A stretch of 56,178 bases of DNA from Gammaproteobacteria bacterium (lineage in GTDB: Bacteria; Pseudomonadota; Gammaproteobacteria; Pseudomonadales; Pseudohongiellaceae), in the NCBI GenBank assembly GCA_030828385.1, contig JAURCS010000019.1, positions 1 to 56,178 of the forward strand, written 5' to 3'. Each line of letters starts with the position of its first letter. The first letter of the stretch is position 1. Made by a program: the position numbers and the translations under genes. Below are positions 18,601 through 26,694 of this stretch, piece after piece. A model generated the notes under the pieces. The model was given only the letters and a program-made list of their open reading frames with translations, ran no database searches and had not been told where the DNA came from.

Positions 18601-18788
18601 AGGCGCTCTGCATCTTCCGGTGAAATACCTTCGTGGATAATATTGATATAAATCTGGGGAATATCTATATCTGGTTCCGCTTCCTTGGGAACAGACACAT
18701 AGCTGGTGATGCCCGCCACAATAAGCAGGGCCAGAATGAGAATTACCGGTCTGGGGCGATTTATAAAAGCACTAATCAGCGCGTTCAT
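15648..18788 (-). CDS. RND-family efflux pump, inner-membrane transporter
   Basis: A 1046-residue transporter with the RND layout: N-terminal helix, large periplasmic loop, helices 2-6, a second periplasmic loop, then helices 8-12. TM4 carries VGMLVDGAIVVVELAERN, where a single Asp replaces the Asp-Asp pair of AcrB, and TM10 carries GIVVNNNIVLIDTYN. These are hallmarks of proton-driven multidrug/hydrophobe efflux pumps, here of the subgroup with VDGA. It starts inside the end of the adaptor gene (17-nt overlap), so the two are translated together. No outer-membrane channel gene is nearby, so it probably uses a TolC encoded elsewhere. Substrate unknown. Confidence 0.93.
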   Translation of the reverse strand: MNALISAFINRPRPVILILALLIVAGITSYVSVPKEAEPDIDIPQIYINIIHEGISPEDAERLLLRPMETELRSIEGLKEMRATGSEGSGVIILEFDAGFDADRALTDVREKVDLARNELPSDSEEPFVQEINTSLFPVITVMLHGDVPERSLVTLGRNLRDTLEGIPGVLSADIGGDREELLEVIVDPVALESYNLNYADLISYVSRNNRLVAAGALDSGEGRFAVKVPGVIEDLQDLLTMPVKTDGLKIVTFQDVATVRRTFKDPTNFARLDGNPSIALEITKRAGANILEVVDSVKFVVQQQQQFWPENVQVTFTSDNSKQVRVMLNDLVNNVAIAVILVMIVILAALGLRSAGLVGVAIPGAFLSGILVIYLMGYSMNIVVLFSLIMAVGMLVDGAIVVVELAERNIKHGYSSKLAFTEAAKRMAWPITASTATTLAVFMPLLFWPGLIGEFMKFLPITLLVTLAASLFMALLFVPTVGALLKNKDSNQNLSQETTIEEVDVLAEGREGLRQLSGFTAIYVDFVSKVLHRPLLVLGIAFAFLIGTFVLYSNLGKGVEFFPDVEPEFAVLNIHSRGDLSVYERDQLVAEVENRILNMEEFESVYTRSGVNLGNDIDEDIIGRIQLSLVDWELRRPAAQIMDEVRQRTADIPGIIVEPQVQESGITSGKAIQLELSALNTELLPEAIEHLRSGMNEMGGFIDVTDSRPLPGIDWKLEVDRQEAARFGTDISTIGSAVQLITNGIMLGDFRPDDADDEVDIRVRFPETMRNIEMLDRLTVNSIQGNIPVSNFMSRVAAPRVGNIQRTDGSRVLNIAADVPDDVLADDKVQQLEQWLAGGMLDPDVRVNFKGEDQDQKEAEAFLSKAFGVAMFLMAIILVTQFNSFYQALLILTAVMFSTIGVLLGLMLMDQPFGIVMSGIGVIALAGIVVNNNIVLIDTYNLIRKKGADAVEAAILTCSQRLRPVLLTTVTTILGLLPMTLGMNFDLINRHIQIGGPSTQWWTQLASAITFGLAFATVLTLVMTPCMLVLGDRIGARFKKTELAS

Positions 18789-19881
18789 AAGCGGCGTTAC
18801 TCTCCAGCGTGGCGTTATTACTAACAGGCTCTACCTGCTGACCAACGGTAACAAAACCCTGCCCTACAGTAATGACTGTGACATCTGTGGGAAGCCCTGT
18901 TACCAGAATTCCATCAGTGCTTGCACCGGCAATTTCCACCGGATAAAAATCTACTCTGTTAGCACTATTTACTGTCTTTACTCCAACGGTGCCATCATCA
19001 GCAAGAGTAAGTAATGAAGGTGAAATATCATGAGCAGAAATTCTGGAGCCTTCGAGCTGTAATTCAGCGGTTAAACCCGCACGAATATTGGCAGGGTTGG
19101 GAACCTCAAGTTCAACACGAAAAGTACGGGTATTTTCATCAGCCACTGGCGCAAGATAGCGAATTATTCCATTCAACTGTATTCCGTTCACCAGCACAGC
19201 CGTACCTCTGCTACCTACATATAATTCACTGACTTCCTTTCCATTAATATCCCCTGCGATTATCAGTGGATCTATGTCCACAATATCGACTACCGTATCT
19301 CCGGCGCGTACATAATCTCCTATCTCTACCGAGCGTTCCTGAACCAAACCATCAAATGGCGCAGCAATGGAAATATTATCCAATTCAAGGGCAATACGAG
19401 CTCTTGCAGCTCTGGCACTCTCCAGACGAGCTTTGGCCTCAGCAATTTCAACCTCGGAGGCAAACTCTCTATTACGTAAATTCTGCCTGGCTTGTAATTC
19501 CAGTTCACGCTGGTCTACCAATGAATCTGTCTCGGAGAGACGGGCATTTCGATCACGCATGTCAAGCTCAAGAATTGTCTCACCTGCGACAACCGGGTTC
19601 CCTCGGTCTGCCATCAGAGCGACCACGGCACCATCAGTTTCAGCTTTCAGACGAACATAACGATTTGGCTCAGTTCTCGCGCTGATAACAATCTCACGGG
19701 TTACCTCATTGGCACTAATGCGCTCAACACGCACACGCATGGGCTCACCAGTGGCCTCACTACCGGTAGGCGTGACACTGAATTCAACCGGGCTGCTGCC
19801 AAGTCCTGACAGCATCCACAAGGCAACAACAACGGTGATGCCAGTGGCAATTAATATTGATTTTTTTCTGCTCGGATTCAT
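18772..19881 (-). CDS. RND efflux periplasmic adaptor (membrane fusion protein)
   Basis: A 369-residue adaptor with an N-terminal membrane anchor (about residues 8-25), no lipobox cysteine, a lipoyl-like half-motif (RLKAETDGAVVALMADRGNPV), a helical hairpin (SLVDQRELELQARQN to ARARIALELDN) and the second half-motif (SIAAPFDGLVQERSVEIGDYV), followed by beta-barrel segments. It would bridge the inner-membrane pump to an outer-membrane channel. The 3' end overlaps the pump gene by 17 nt, so the two form one operon. The yajQ gene ends about 150 nt upstream. Confidence 0.92.
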   Translation of the reverse strand: MNPSRKKSILIATGITVVVALWMLSGLGSSPVEFSVTPTGSEATGEPMRVRVERISANEVTREIVISARTEPNRYVRLKAETDGAVVALMADRGNPVVAGETILELDMRDRNARLSETDSLVDQRELELQARQNLRNREFASEVEIAEAKARLESARAARARIALELDNISIAAPFDGLVQERSVEIGDYVRAGDTVVDIVDIDPLIIAGDINGKEVSELYVGSRGTAVLVNGIQLNGIIRYLAPVADENTRTFRVELEVPNPANIRAGLTAELQLEGSRISAHDISPSLLTLADDGTVGVKTVNSANRVDFYPVEIAGASTDGILVTGLPTDVTVITVGQGFVTVGQQVEPVSNNATLESNAAYERAD

Positions 19882-20028
19882 TGTGTTGATTTTTTAAGCG
19901 TGTCCACCTCAGGAAAGTGCGCAGATTATCACAGGAATTTCGCTGTAATGCGAGTATCGGGGCAGAGCCAGCGGAGGATTTCAATCTGGTACAACGGGTC
20001 AATCAGAATGCATCGAGGTGGGTGAGAC

Positions 20029-20511
20029 TCAATCCCTGAAATTATTAAACTGAAGTGGTAATCCATAGTTTTCATCCTTGAGCATGGCTATTACACCCTG
20101 TAAATCATCCCTTTTTTTACCGGTAACGCGTAACTTTTCTCCCTGAATAGCCACCTGTACCTTCATTTTTTGCTCTTTTACTTTCTTGACAATTTTACGT
20201 GCAATATCGGCCTCGATACCTTGCTGCACAGCCACTTTCATTATGGCCCTTTGACCAACATTCTCGATATCTGCGCTTTTCAGTGAGCTGATATCCAGCC
20301 CGCGTTTTACCATTTTGCTTTGCAATATATCCATCATCTGCTGAATCTGGAAGTCCACCTCTGCCGTTAAAACCACGACATTATCACTGAGCTCGAAACT
20401 GGCTGGTACGCCCTTGAAATCGAATCGTGTACCAATTTCACGGGAGGCCTGGTCTACCGCATTAGACATTTCATGCATATCTACTTCAGAAACGATATCA
20501 AAGGTAGGCAT
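20029..20511 (-). CDS. yajQ: YajQ family nucleotide-binding protein
   Basis: A 160-residue protein of standard YajQ length, starting MPTFDIVSEVDMHE and containing RFDFKG, VQAxIQGEKLRVTGKKRDDLQ and the C-terminal PLQFNNFRD, all family signatures. YajQ-like proteins bind nucleic acid or nucleotides, and the Xanthomonas homologue is a c-di-GMP effector. It starts 10 nt after aceF ends, so it is probably co-transcribed with the pyruvate dehydrogenase genes. I infer no metabolic link from this. Confidence 0.95.
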   Translation of the reverse strand: MPTFDIVSEVDMHEMSNAVDQASREIGTRFDFKGVPASFELSDNVVVLTAEVDFQIQQMMDILQSKMVKRGLDISSLKSADIENVGQRAIMKVAVQQGIEADIARKIVKKVKEQKMKVQVAIQGEKLRVTGKKRDDLQGVIAMLKDENYGLPLQFNNFRD

Positions 20512-20521
20512 GATAAATTCC

Positions 20522-22246
20522 TTACAGAGTGAGTAGTCTTATGTCAGCAAGCAGGCTGCCGAGGAAAGTACAGAACATTCCCCCATCGACGCCGTTTACT
20601 GCACGATGGTCGTAGGACAGGGTAAAGGGCAGCATTTTGCGTGGCACAAACTCGCCATTAATATAAACCGGTTTGACTGTTGTTCTGGAGACACCCAGGA
20701 TCGCCACTTCCGGCGCATTAACGATAGGTGTGAAGCCTGTACCACCGATATTCCCCAGGCTTGAAACAGTGAAACTGGCACCCTGCATTTCTTCCTTGGT
20801 TAGCTTCCTGTCCTTGGCCTTGGCTCCGAGCTCGGCAATTTCTGCAGCAATCTGCCAGATGGATTTTTTATCGACGTTTTTTACTACCGGCACCATTAGT
20901 CCAGCTGGAGTAGCCACTGCGACACCAATATGGATATATTTTTTCTGAATCAGTTTTGTACCGGAGGAATGCAGGGAAACATTAAACTGTGGATATTCTG
21001 CCAAAGCCTGGGCACACGCCTTCACGATAAACGGCAGTGGAGTGAGCTTGATGCCTTTCTTTTCTGCCAGTGCTTTGTGTGCCTGACGGAAATCTTCCAG
21101 ATCAGTCACATCAGTTTCATCAAACTGCGTGACATGCGGCACATTGAGCCAGTTGCGCGTCATATTCTGCGCAGTCAAGCGATGTAGCTTGGTCAACTCG
21201 ACCTCTTCGACCTCACCAAACTGACTGAAATCGATATCTTCGATTCCCGGCAAACCTGCGCCGGAAGAACTGACAACACTTGCCGTGCCACCCTGCATTC
21301 TGGCTTTTACAAATGACTGAACATCTTCCTTAACTATTCTGCCGCGAGCACCGCTGCCAGAGACCTCGGACAAATGAACACCCAGTTCTCTGGCCAGTTT
21401 TCTAACGGCTGGACCGGCATAAACATCTGCATCACTTCCGCTGGCAGAGCCAGCCCTAGATGTACTGGGGGTTTCAACTGGCTTGGCAGGCGCAGGTGTG
21501 GTCACTGCTGCCGGTTTTTCTTGCGCAACAGCCTTGTCGTTACTTACACTTTTTTCCGGCGCACTTTCTTCTGCAGCAGTCGCTTCTCCTGCTGTTTCAA
21601 GTTCCAGGATCAAAGAGCCTTCACTGACCTTGTCACCGACTTTCAATTTGATAGCAACAACTTTACCTGCGGCAGGTGAAGGTACATCCATGGCCGCTTT
21701 GTCTGTTTCAAGGGTAACCAGGCCATCTTCTTTATTAATCTCATCACCAACAGAGACCAGGATATCTATCACATCCACATCACTGTCTTCACCCAGATCG
21801 GGAACCAGAACTTCCTGAATAGCAGACACCGAAGGAGCCTTCGCTGCCGGAGCTTCTTCCTTGGCTGGCGCAGTTTTGGCGACGTCTTCTTTTATCGGTT
21901 CTTCTGCTTTTGCCGCACTGCTTTTTTCGCTTTCTGCTGCACTTGCCTCTGCACTGTCACTGCTACTATCACCGGAAATATCACTTTTGCTATCACCTTT
22001 GCTATCACCTGCAATCTCCATACTGACAATCTCCGTTCCCTGACTTACCTGGGCACCGACTTTAACCAGTATTTCCTTGATAACACCGGCTTTCGGTGAA
22101 GGAATTTCCATCGCAGCCTTGTCACTCTCCAGAACGATGAGTGAGTCATTTTCATTAACCTCATCTCCGGGTGACACCAGGATTTCAATGACCTCAACTT
22201 CCTGCTCATCGCCGATGTCCGGAACCTGAATTTTTTCAACTGCCAC
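20522..22246 (-). CDS. aceF: pyruvate dehydrogenase E2, dihydrolipoyl acetyltransferase
   Basis: A 574-residue E2. It has two lipoyl domains (about residues 2-78 with the lipoylated Lys in ESDKAAME, and 145-220 with ETDKAAMD) separated by Ala/Ser/Glu/Pro-rich linkers. The peripheral-subunit-binding domain (YAGPAVRKLARELGV) sits near 275-312, and a C-terminal catalytic domain carries DHRAVNG. The usual Asp of DHRxxDG is Asn here, as in Azotobacter and Pseudomonas E2p. It transfers the acetyl group to CoA in the PDH core. The start is a GTG with AGGAG 8 nt upstream. It follows aceE after 133 nt. Confidence 0.97.
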   Translation of the reverse strand: MAVEKIQVPDIGDEQEVEVIEILVSPGDEVNENDSLIVLESDKAAMEIPSPKAGVIKEILVKVGAQVSQGTEIVSMEIAGDSKGDSKSDISGDSSSDSAEASAAESEKSSAAKAEEPIKEDVAKTAPAKEEAPAAKAPSVSAIQEVLVPDLGEDSDVDVIDILVSVGDEINKEDGLVTLETDKAAMDVPSPAAGKVVAIKLKVGDKVSEGSLILELETAGEATAAEESAPEKSVSNDKAVAQEKPAAVTTPAPAKPVETPSTSRAGSASGSDADVYAGPAVRKLARELGVHLSEVSGSGARGRIVKEDVQSFVKARMQGGTASVVSSSGAGLPGIEDIDFSQFGEVEEVELTKLHRLTAQNMTRNWLNVPHVTQFDETDVTDLEDFRQAHKALAEKKGIKLTPLPFIVKACAQALAEYPQFNVSLHSSGTKLIQKKYIHIGVAVATPAGLMVPVVKNVDKKSIWQIAAEIAELGAKAKDRKLTKEEMQGASFTVSSLGNIGGTGFTPIVNAPEVAILGVSRTTVKPVYINGEFVPRKMLPFTLSYDHRAVNGVDGGMFCTFLGSLLADIRLLTL

Positions 22247-22334
22247 TTCTCATACTCCTGGAATTCATTTGCGCTAATTCTAGCGATTCAATATATAAAG
22301 ATGAAACTTGCCGACTTAAGGAATCCAGCCAGCT

Positions 22335-22379
22335 TTTTCTCTTTTAATTTTTTATCTTCTATCTTCTATCTTTTTAATT
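22335..22379. repeat. pyrimidine-rich repeat tract between aceE and aceF
   Basis: TTTTATCTTCTATCTTCTATC, preceded by GCCAGCTTTTTCTCTTTT. Its composition and arrangement recall the right arm of the inverted repeat at 11.7 kb and the 16-50 tract. It sits directly after the aceE stop and may be a degenerate half-copy of the same element. Confidence 0.4.
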
Positions 22380-25079
22380 TCAAGCCATCAATGGATTAAT
22401 TTTTTCCGGATCAAGCTTGAATTTCTTGATGGCGGCACTGACAACCTTGGCATCAATCTGCCCCTGCTTGGCCAGTTCACCCAGGGCGGCAACAACGATA
22501 AAGCTGCTATTGACCTCGAAGAAGTGACGCAGTTTTTCACGGCTATCGCTACGCCCGAAACCATCAGTACCCAGCACCTTGTAAGGCGCAGGAACAAATG
22601 CCCGTATCTGGTCTGCATACAACTTCATATAATCCGTTGCAGCTATCACCGGGCCTTCTCCGGCAGACAAACATTCCTCTACGTAGGATACTCTGGGTTT
22701 TTTGTCAGGATGCAGCATATTCCAGCGATCAACATCCAGACCATCGCGTGCCAGCTCATTAATACTTGTAGCGCTCCACACATCCACGGCAACCTTGTAT
22801 TCCTTGCGCAGAATTTCTGCTGCAGCCCTGACTTCCCTGAGAATAGTACCACTACCAAGAAGTCGCACAGAACTGGCTTTTTTGCCTTTCGCAGCAGCAC
22901 CGGCTGCTACCTTATATTCCTTGCTGCTGCCATCTTCCAGTAAATACATGCCTTTCAGAATGCCCTCTTCCGCACCTTTTGGCATATCCGGATGAACATA
23001 GTTTTCATTCATCGAGGTAATGTAATAAAACACCGACTCGTCGTTGTCATACATACGACGAATACCATCCTGAATGATTACTGCCATCTCATAGGAATAA
23101 GTCGGGTCGTAGGAGATACAGTTCGGAATGGTATAGGACAACAGCAAGCTGTGGCCGTCCTGATGCTGCAGACCTTCACCGTTTAACGTCGTTCTTCCTG
23201 CCGTTGCACCGATCAGGAAGCCTCGCGCCTGCAAATCACCCGCCGCCCAGCATAAATCGCCGACGCGCTGAAAACCAAACATGGAGTAATAAATATAGAA
23301 AGGAATCAGGGGATAATGATGAACGCTGTAGGAAGTAGCAGCTGACAACCATGAACTCATGGAGCCCGCTTCGTTAATACCCTCTTCCAGCAACTGACCA
23401 TCCTTTTCTTCCTTGTAGTACATCACCTGCCCGGAATCGATGGGATTATAAAGCTGGCCCTTGGCTGAATATATACCAATCTGCCGAAACAGGCCTTCCA
23501 TACCAAAGGTTCGCGCTTCATCAGGCACGATGGGCACAATTCTCTTACCAATTTCTTTATCTTTCACCAGCATGGAAAGCATCCTGACGAACGCCATGGT
23601 GGTGGAAATTTCTCTTTCGCCGGTTCCCTTGAGCTGTGCATCAAATGCACTCAGCGCAGGAACTTTAAGTTTTTCACTGCTGGCACGTCTGCTTGGTAAT
23701 GTGCCACCTAATCTGCCGCGCATACGATTCAGATATTCCATTTCCGGACTGTCCGGCGCAGGTCGGTAATAGGGAACAGATTCCAGCTTGTCATCGGGAA
23801 TCGGAATACCGAAACGATCACGGAATAATTCCAGTTCTTCCAGACTAAGTTTTTTGGCCGAATGCGTAGCGTTGGCTGCCTGGGCTGAACCAAAAGCATA
23901 GCCCTTGATGGTTTTAGCCAGGATAACCGTAGGCCGGTCTGTGCATTCCACTGCCTGTTTATAAGCCGCGTAAACCTTGAATGGGTCATGACCGCCGCGA
24001 TTGAGCTGCATTAGCTCTTCATCGGACATATGTTCGACCATTTTCAGCAGTTCCGGTGACTTGCCAAAGAAATGCTCACGAATATAGGAAGCATCACCAA
24101 CACTGAAGGCCTGAAATTCACCATCCAGCACTTCGTTCATGCGTGCCTGTAATATGCCATCGTGGTCCTTAGCCAACAGGTTGTCCCAGTGACGTCCCCA
24201 GACTACTTTAATGACGTTCCAGCCAGCACCGCGGAAAATACCTTCCAGTTCCTGAATAATTTTACCGTTGCCACGGACCGGTCCATCCAGTCTTTGCAGA
24301 TTACAGTTGATAACAAAATTCAGATTCCCCAGACGCTCACGGCCAGCCAGTGAGATCGCTCCCAGAGATTCCGGCTCATCACATTCGCCATCACCCAGAA
24401 AAGCCCAGATCTGCCTGTCACCCTGTTCGACTAATTCGCGGTTATCCAGGTATTTCATGACATGGGCATGATAGATCGCCTGCAAGGGTCCCAATCCCAT
24501 GGATACCGTTGGAAACTGCCAGTAATCCGGCATCAACTTGGGATGGGGATATGAAGACAAACCATTGCCATCGACTTCCTGACGGAAATTGTCCAGTTGC
24601 TCTTCACTCAGGCGGCCTTCGATAAAGGAGCGCGAATAAATGCCCGGAGAGGCATGGCCCTGGAACAATACAATATCGCCCAGACGATCTTCAGTGTCGC
24701 CACGGAAAAAATGATTGAAGCCCACATCATAAAGGGTCGCTGCTGAAGAAAAGGTCGAAATATGGCCGCCCAGGTCATAACCCAGTTTATTTGCGCGCAT
24801 TACCATTGCCAGCGCATTCCAGCGAATCAAGCCCCGTATACTTCGTTCCATATACATGTCGCCCGGCATGGGAGGCTCTTCTTCAAGGGGTATGGTATTT
24901 CGGTAAGGGGTGGTCAGCGAATCAACCGGAAGCTGTTGTCCCGATTCCGTTGATTTATCTATTAAGCTTTTAAGCAGGAATTGAGCACGATCCATGCCCT
25001 GGTTTTTTATAACGGAAGAAATAGAATCACGCCATTCCTGTGTTTCTATAGGATCAATATCGGTATTTTTGTCGACCAT
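22380..25079 (-). CDS. aceE: pyruvate dehydrogenase E1, homodimeric type
   Basis: An 899-residue E1 of the single-chain type used by gammaproteobacteria. The thiamine-diphosphate motif is GDGECDEPES through NCNLQRLDGPVRGNGK. The GHISTFSSAATLYDVGFNHFF and HATHSAKKL-like regions are conserved. It decarboxylates pyruvate and acetylates the lipoyl arm of AceF. The ATG start is standard for the family. Upstream is a ~200-nt leader with several hairpins, a plausible promoter (25289-25318) and two HexR-like palindromes. The gene is the first of aceE-aceF-yajQ. The lipoamide dehydrogenase gene is not in the window. Confidence 0.98.
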   Translation of the reverse strand: MVDKNTDIDPIETQEWRDSISSVIKNQGMDRAQFLLKSLIDKSTESGQQLPVDSLTTPYRNTIPLEEEPPMPGDMYMERSIRGLIRWNALAMVMRANKLGYDLGGHISTFSSAATLYDVGFNHFFRGDTEDRLGDIVLFQGHASPGIYSRSFIEGRLSEEQLDNFRQEVDGNGLSSYPHPKLMPDYWQFPTVSMGLGPLQAIYHAHVMKYLDNRELVEQGDRQIWAFLGDGECDEPESLGAISLAGRERLGNLNFVINCNLQRLDGPVRGNGKIIQELEGIFRGAGWNVIKVVWGRHWDNLLAKDHDGILQARMNEVLDGEFQAFSVGDASYIREHFFGKSPELLKMVEHMSDEELMQLNRGGHDPFKVYAAYKQAVECTDRPTVILAKTIKGYAFGSAQAANATHSAKKLSLEELELFRDRFGIPIPDDKLESVPYYRPAPDSPEMEYLNRMRGRLGGTLPSRRASSEKLKVPALSAFDAQLKGTGEREISTTMAFVRMLSMLVKDKEIGKRIVPIVPDEARTFGMEGLFRQIGIYSAKGQLYNPIDSGQVMYYKEEKDGQLLEEGINEAGSMSSWLSAATSYSVHHYPLIPFYIYYSMFGFQRVGDLCWAAGDLQARGFLIGATAGRTTLNGEGLQHQDGHSLLLSYTIPNCISYDPTYSYEMAVIIQDGIRRMYDNDESVFYYITSMNENYVHPDMPKGAEEGILKGMYLLEDGSSKEYKVAAGAAAKGKKASSVRLLGSGTILREVRAAAEILRKEYKVAVDVWSATSINELARDGLDVDRWNMLHPDKKPRVSYVEECLSAGEGPVIAATDYMKLYADQIRAFVPAPYKVLGTDGFGRSDSREKLRHFFEVNSSFIVVAALGELAKQGQIDAKVVSAAIKKFKLDPEKINPLMA

Positions 25080-25104
25080 AATACAGCCCTGAATGTCCTA
25101 ATGG

Positions 25105-25130
25105 GGCAAGACTGGTGGTGCCAGCTTGCC
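25105..25130 (-). promoter_or_regulatory. leader hairpin before aceE
   Basis: GGCAAG-A-CTGG / CCAG-CTTGCC: a 10-bp stem with one bulged base around loop TGGTG, ending 25 nt before the aceE ATG. There is no U run, so it is not a simple terminator. It could be an RNA structure or a protein operator; the role is inferred. Confidence 0.45.
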
Positions 25131-25263
25131 AGTTTAAGTTCAATTTCCCAACGACGCTTTTCGCTCGTCGTGGTTACTCGCCCAAGGAGGGCAAAAAACA
25201 GCCACCGCTGATTATTGTCTTGCCTGTGGATCACACAGGAGCAGCGAAGGCAGTAAAAAACTT

Positions 25264-25278
25264 TGTAGTAAATTTACA
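25264..25278. promoter_or_regulatory. HexR-like operator, promoter-downstream box
   Basis: TGTAGTAAATTTACA matches the gammaproteobacterial HexR consensus (TGTAATwwwATTACA, from memory) at 13 of 15 positions. It lies about 10 bp inside the predicted transcript of aceE, 71 bp from the second box. Confidence 0.5.
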
Positions 25279-25288
25279 TTGGCGCGCA

Positions 25289-25318
25289 ATATTACTTGAA
25301 AATACAGCGATTTTCCAA
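25289..25318 (-). promoter_or_regulatory. putative aceE promoter
   Basis: On the minus strand: TTGGAA (25318-25313), an 18-bp spacer, TAATAT (25294-25289). It is flanked on both sides by HexR-like palindromes. Moderate consensus match only. Confidence 0.45.
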
Positions 25319-25334
25319 CTCAAGTCGTTGAATT

Positions 25335-25349
25335 TGTAGTAAAACTACA
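25335..25349. promoter_or_regulatory. HexR-like operator, promoter-upstream box
   Basis: TGTAGTAAAACTACA is a perfect palindrome (TGTAGT/ACTACA around AAA), extended by TT and AA on each side. It matches HexR sites with G/C in place of A/T at one symmetric position. It sits 17 bp upstream of the predicted -35. Confidence 0.55.
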
Positions 25350-25488
25350 AAAATGGCAGATTTTAATTTAGCCGGCAGAAAAAACCCCTGTAAATACGCA
25401 GGAATAATAATGTAGTGGAAAATTGCAGATTAGGTATGAAGGTCGCACAATAAGCCTGGAAATTTAAAATTCGCTTATCACTACTGTT

Positions 25489-26034
25489 TCAATTGCTTAC
25501 CATTTCCAGATACCGCCCCCAGTCAAAACAGGGACCAGGATCTGTCTTTCTGGTTGGCGCAATATCAGAGTGCCCGGTAATCCGGTCCGCCTGAATACCC
25601 GGATAATGTTGCATCAGCAAGCCGGTAATTTCGGCAAGAGTGGCATATTGACTGTCAGTAAATGGCTCTTCATCACATCCTTCCAGTTCAATACCAATAG
25701 AAAAATCATTGCAGCGCTCGCGCCCCTGAAAGCTGGACTCGCCAGCATGATGCGCCTTCATATCAAAAGGAACATACTGCGTTACCTGTCCCTGTCGATT
25801 AATTAACAGGTGTGAAGATACGCGTAAATCCTTCAGATCCTTGAAATAAGGGTGCGCTGAGTAATCAAGGCAGTTACAGAACAGGTCATCAATATAATTA
25901 CCGCCATACTCACCCGGTGGCAGACTTATGTTGTGAATAACCAGCAGACTGATCTCTTCCCCTTGCGCACGCTCGGTGAAATTCGGTGAAGGCGTTTGCC
26001 GAGCATCGACCAGCTTATGATGATTAATTTTCAT
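25489..26034 (-). CDS. ampD: 1,6-anhydro-N-acetylmuramyl-L-alanine amidase AmpD
   Basis: A 181-residue cytoplasmic amidase of usual length. The zinc ligands are visible: His in SLLVIHNISLPPG, His in ITGHSDIAPTRKTDPGP, and the Asp of KTDPGP. The segments HAGESSF and NDFSIGIELEG are typical of amidase_2 (AmpD). It removes the peptide from anhydro-muropeptides during wall recycling, and in many species its loss induces ampC beta-lactamase; no ampC or ampR is seen here. It is divergent from the retropepsin-like gene by 69 nt. Confidence 0.96.
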   Translation of the reverse strand: MKINHHKLVDARQTPSPNFTERAQGEEISLLVIHNISLPPGEYGGNYIDDLFCNCLDYSAHPYFKDLKDLRVSSHLLINRQGQVTQYVPFDMKAHHAGESSFQGRERCNDFSIGIELEGCDEEPFTDSQYATLAEITGLLMQHYPGIQADRITGHSDIAPTRKTDPGPCFDWGRYLEMVSN

Positions 26035-26103
26035 ATTCCCATATTACCTCATGCATCAGGGTGTTTATAATCAGAACATGCACATGACAAATAGTTAAAT
26101 ACC

Positions 26104-26637
26104 ATGACCCCAAACGATCCGGAAAAAAGCAGCAAACGACTTGGCCAGTTTATGATTGCAGGCGGCTTTGTGCTTGCCCTGATATTGCTGACTACCTTGT
26201 TTGATGGCTACCTGGATAATGCTCGCAACCCTAACTCTAACCCGCAATCCACTATCAACGCTTTTGGTGAGTCCGAATTAATCCTTGAAAGTAATCGTCA
26301 GGGACAATATGTGGTCACAGGTTATATCAATAATATTCCCGCAGAATTTATTCTGGATACGGGAGCAACGGATGTTGTGATTCCACCCTCCCTGGCCCAG
26401 GCCAGCGGCCTGGAATATGGCTATCAAAACCAGGCCATGACAGCGAATGGGCTAGTTTCTATTTACAGCACAGTTATCCAGGAGTTGCGTCTTGGCAACA
26501 TAACATTGATGAATGTCCGTGCCAGCATCAATCCTGCCATGCATGAAAGCATGGTATTATTGGGCATGAGCGCACTGGGCCAGGTTGAATTTAATCAGCA
26601 GGGGTCCCGCCTTACACTTAGACACGATAATAATTAA
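26104..26637 (+). CDS. membrane-anchored retropepsin-like aspartic protease (clan AA)
   Basis: A 177-residue protein with an N-terminal transmembrane segment (about residues 15-33) and a ~110-residue retropepsin-like domain. The single catalytic motif is Asp85-Thr-Gly in FILDTGATDVVIP, so it must dimerise to form an active site; a later LLGMSALGQVEF resembles the conserved hydrophobic-Gly strand. Proteins of this type (TIGR02281-like) are widespread in proteobacteria and poorly characterised. The ATG start fits the short cytoplasmic N terminus. It is followed by nadC 57 nt later on the same strand, with ampD divergent. Natural substrates are unknown. Confidence 0.85.
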   Translation: MTPNDPEKSSKRLGQFMIAGGFVLALILLTTLFDGYLDNARNPNSNPQSTINAFGESELILESNRQGQYVVTGYINNIPAEFILDTGATDVVIPPSLAQASGLEYGYQNQAMTANGLVSIYSTVIQELRLGNITLMNVRASINPAMHESMVLLGMSALGQVEFNQQGSRLTLRHDNN

Positions 26638-26694
26638 TTCCATAACAATAAAATCAATGTCCTTTCCTTGTTAGCAGAAGGTTTTTTTGACTCC

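Larger units (their letters stand above)
25080..25488. other. aceE upstream region (409 nt)
   Basis: No protein gene supported. From the aceE start outwards: hairpin 25105-25130; a possible hairpin ACGACG/CGTCGT at 25151-25171; GCCC/GGGC hairpin 25180-25192; HexR-like box 25264-25278; promoter 25289-25318; HexR-like box 25335-25349; then AT-rich sequence to the ampD stop. A 62-codon minus frame from 25234 overlapping the aceE start has no homology I recognise. Confidence 0.6.

Noticed and set aside
15648-18788. Single Asp in TM4 (VDGA) of the RND pump as a loss of function
   Set aside because: VDGA occurs in a recognised RND subgroup; one Asp remains for proton coupling.
20522-22246. AceF active-site motif reads DHRAVNG rather than DHRxxDG
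   Set aside because: Asn at this position is also found in Azotobacter and Pseudomonas E2p, so it is not a defect or novelty.
25046-25234. 62-codon minus frame as a possible aceE leader peptide
   Set aside because: It runs past the aceE start in another frame, lacks regulatory codon runs and a good ribosome-binding site; hairpins explain the region better.
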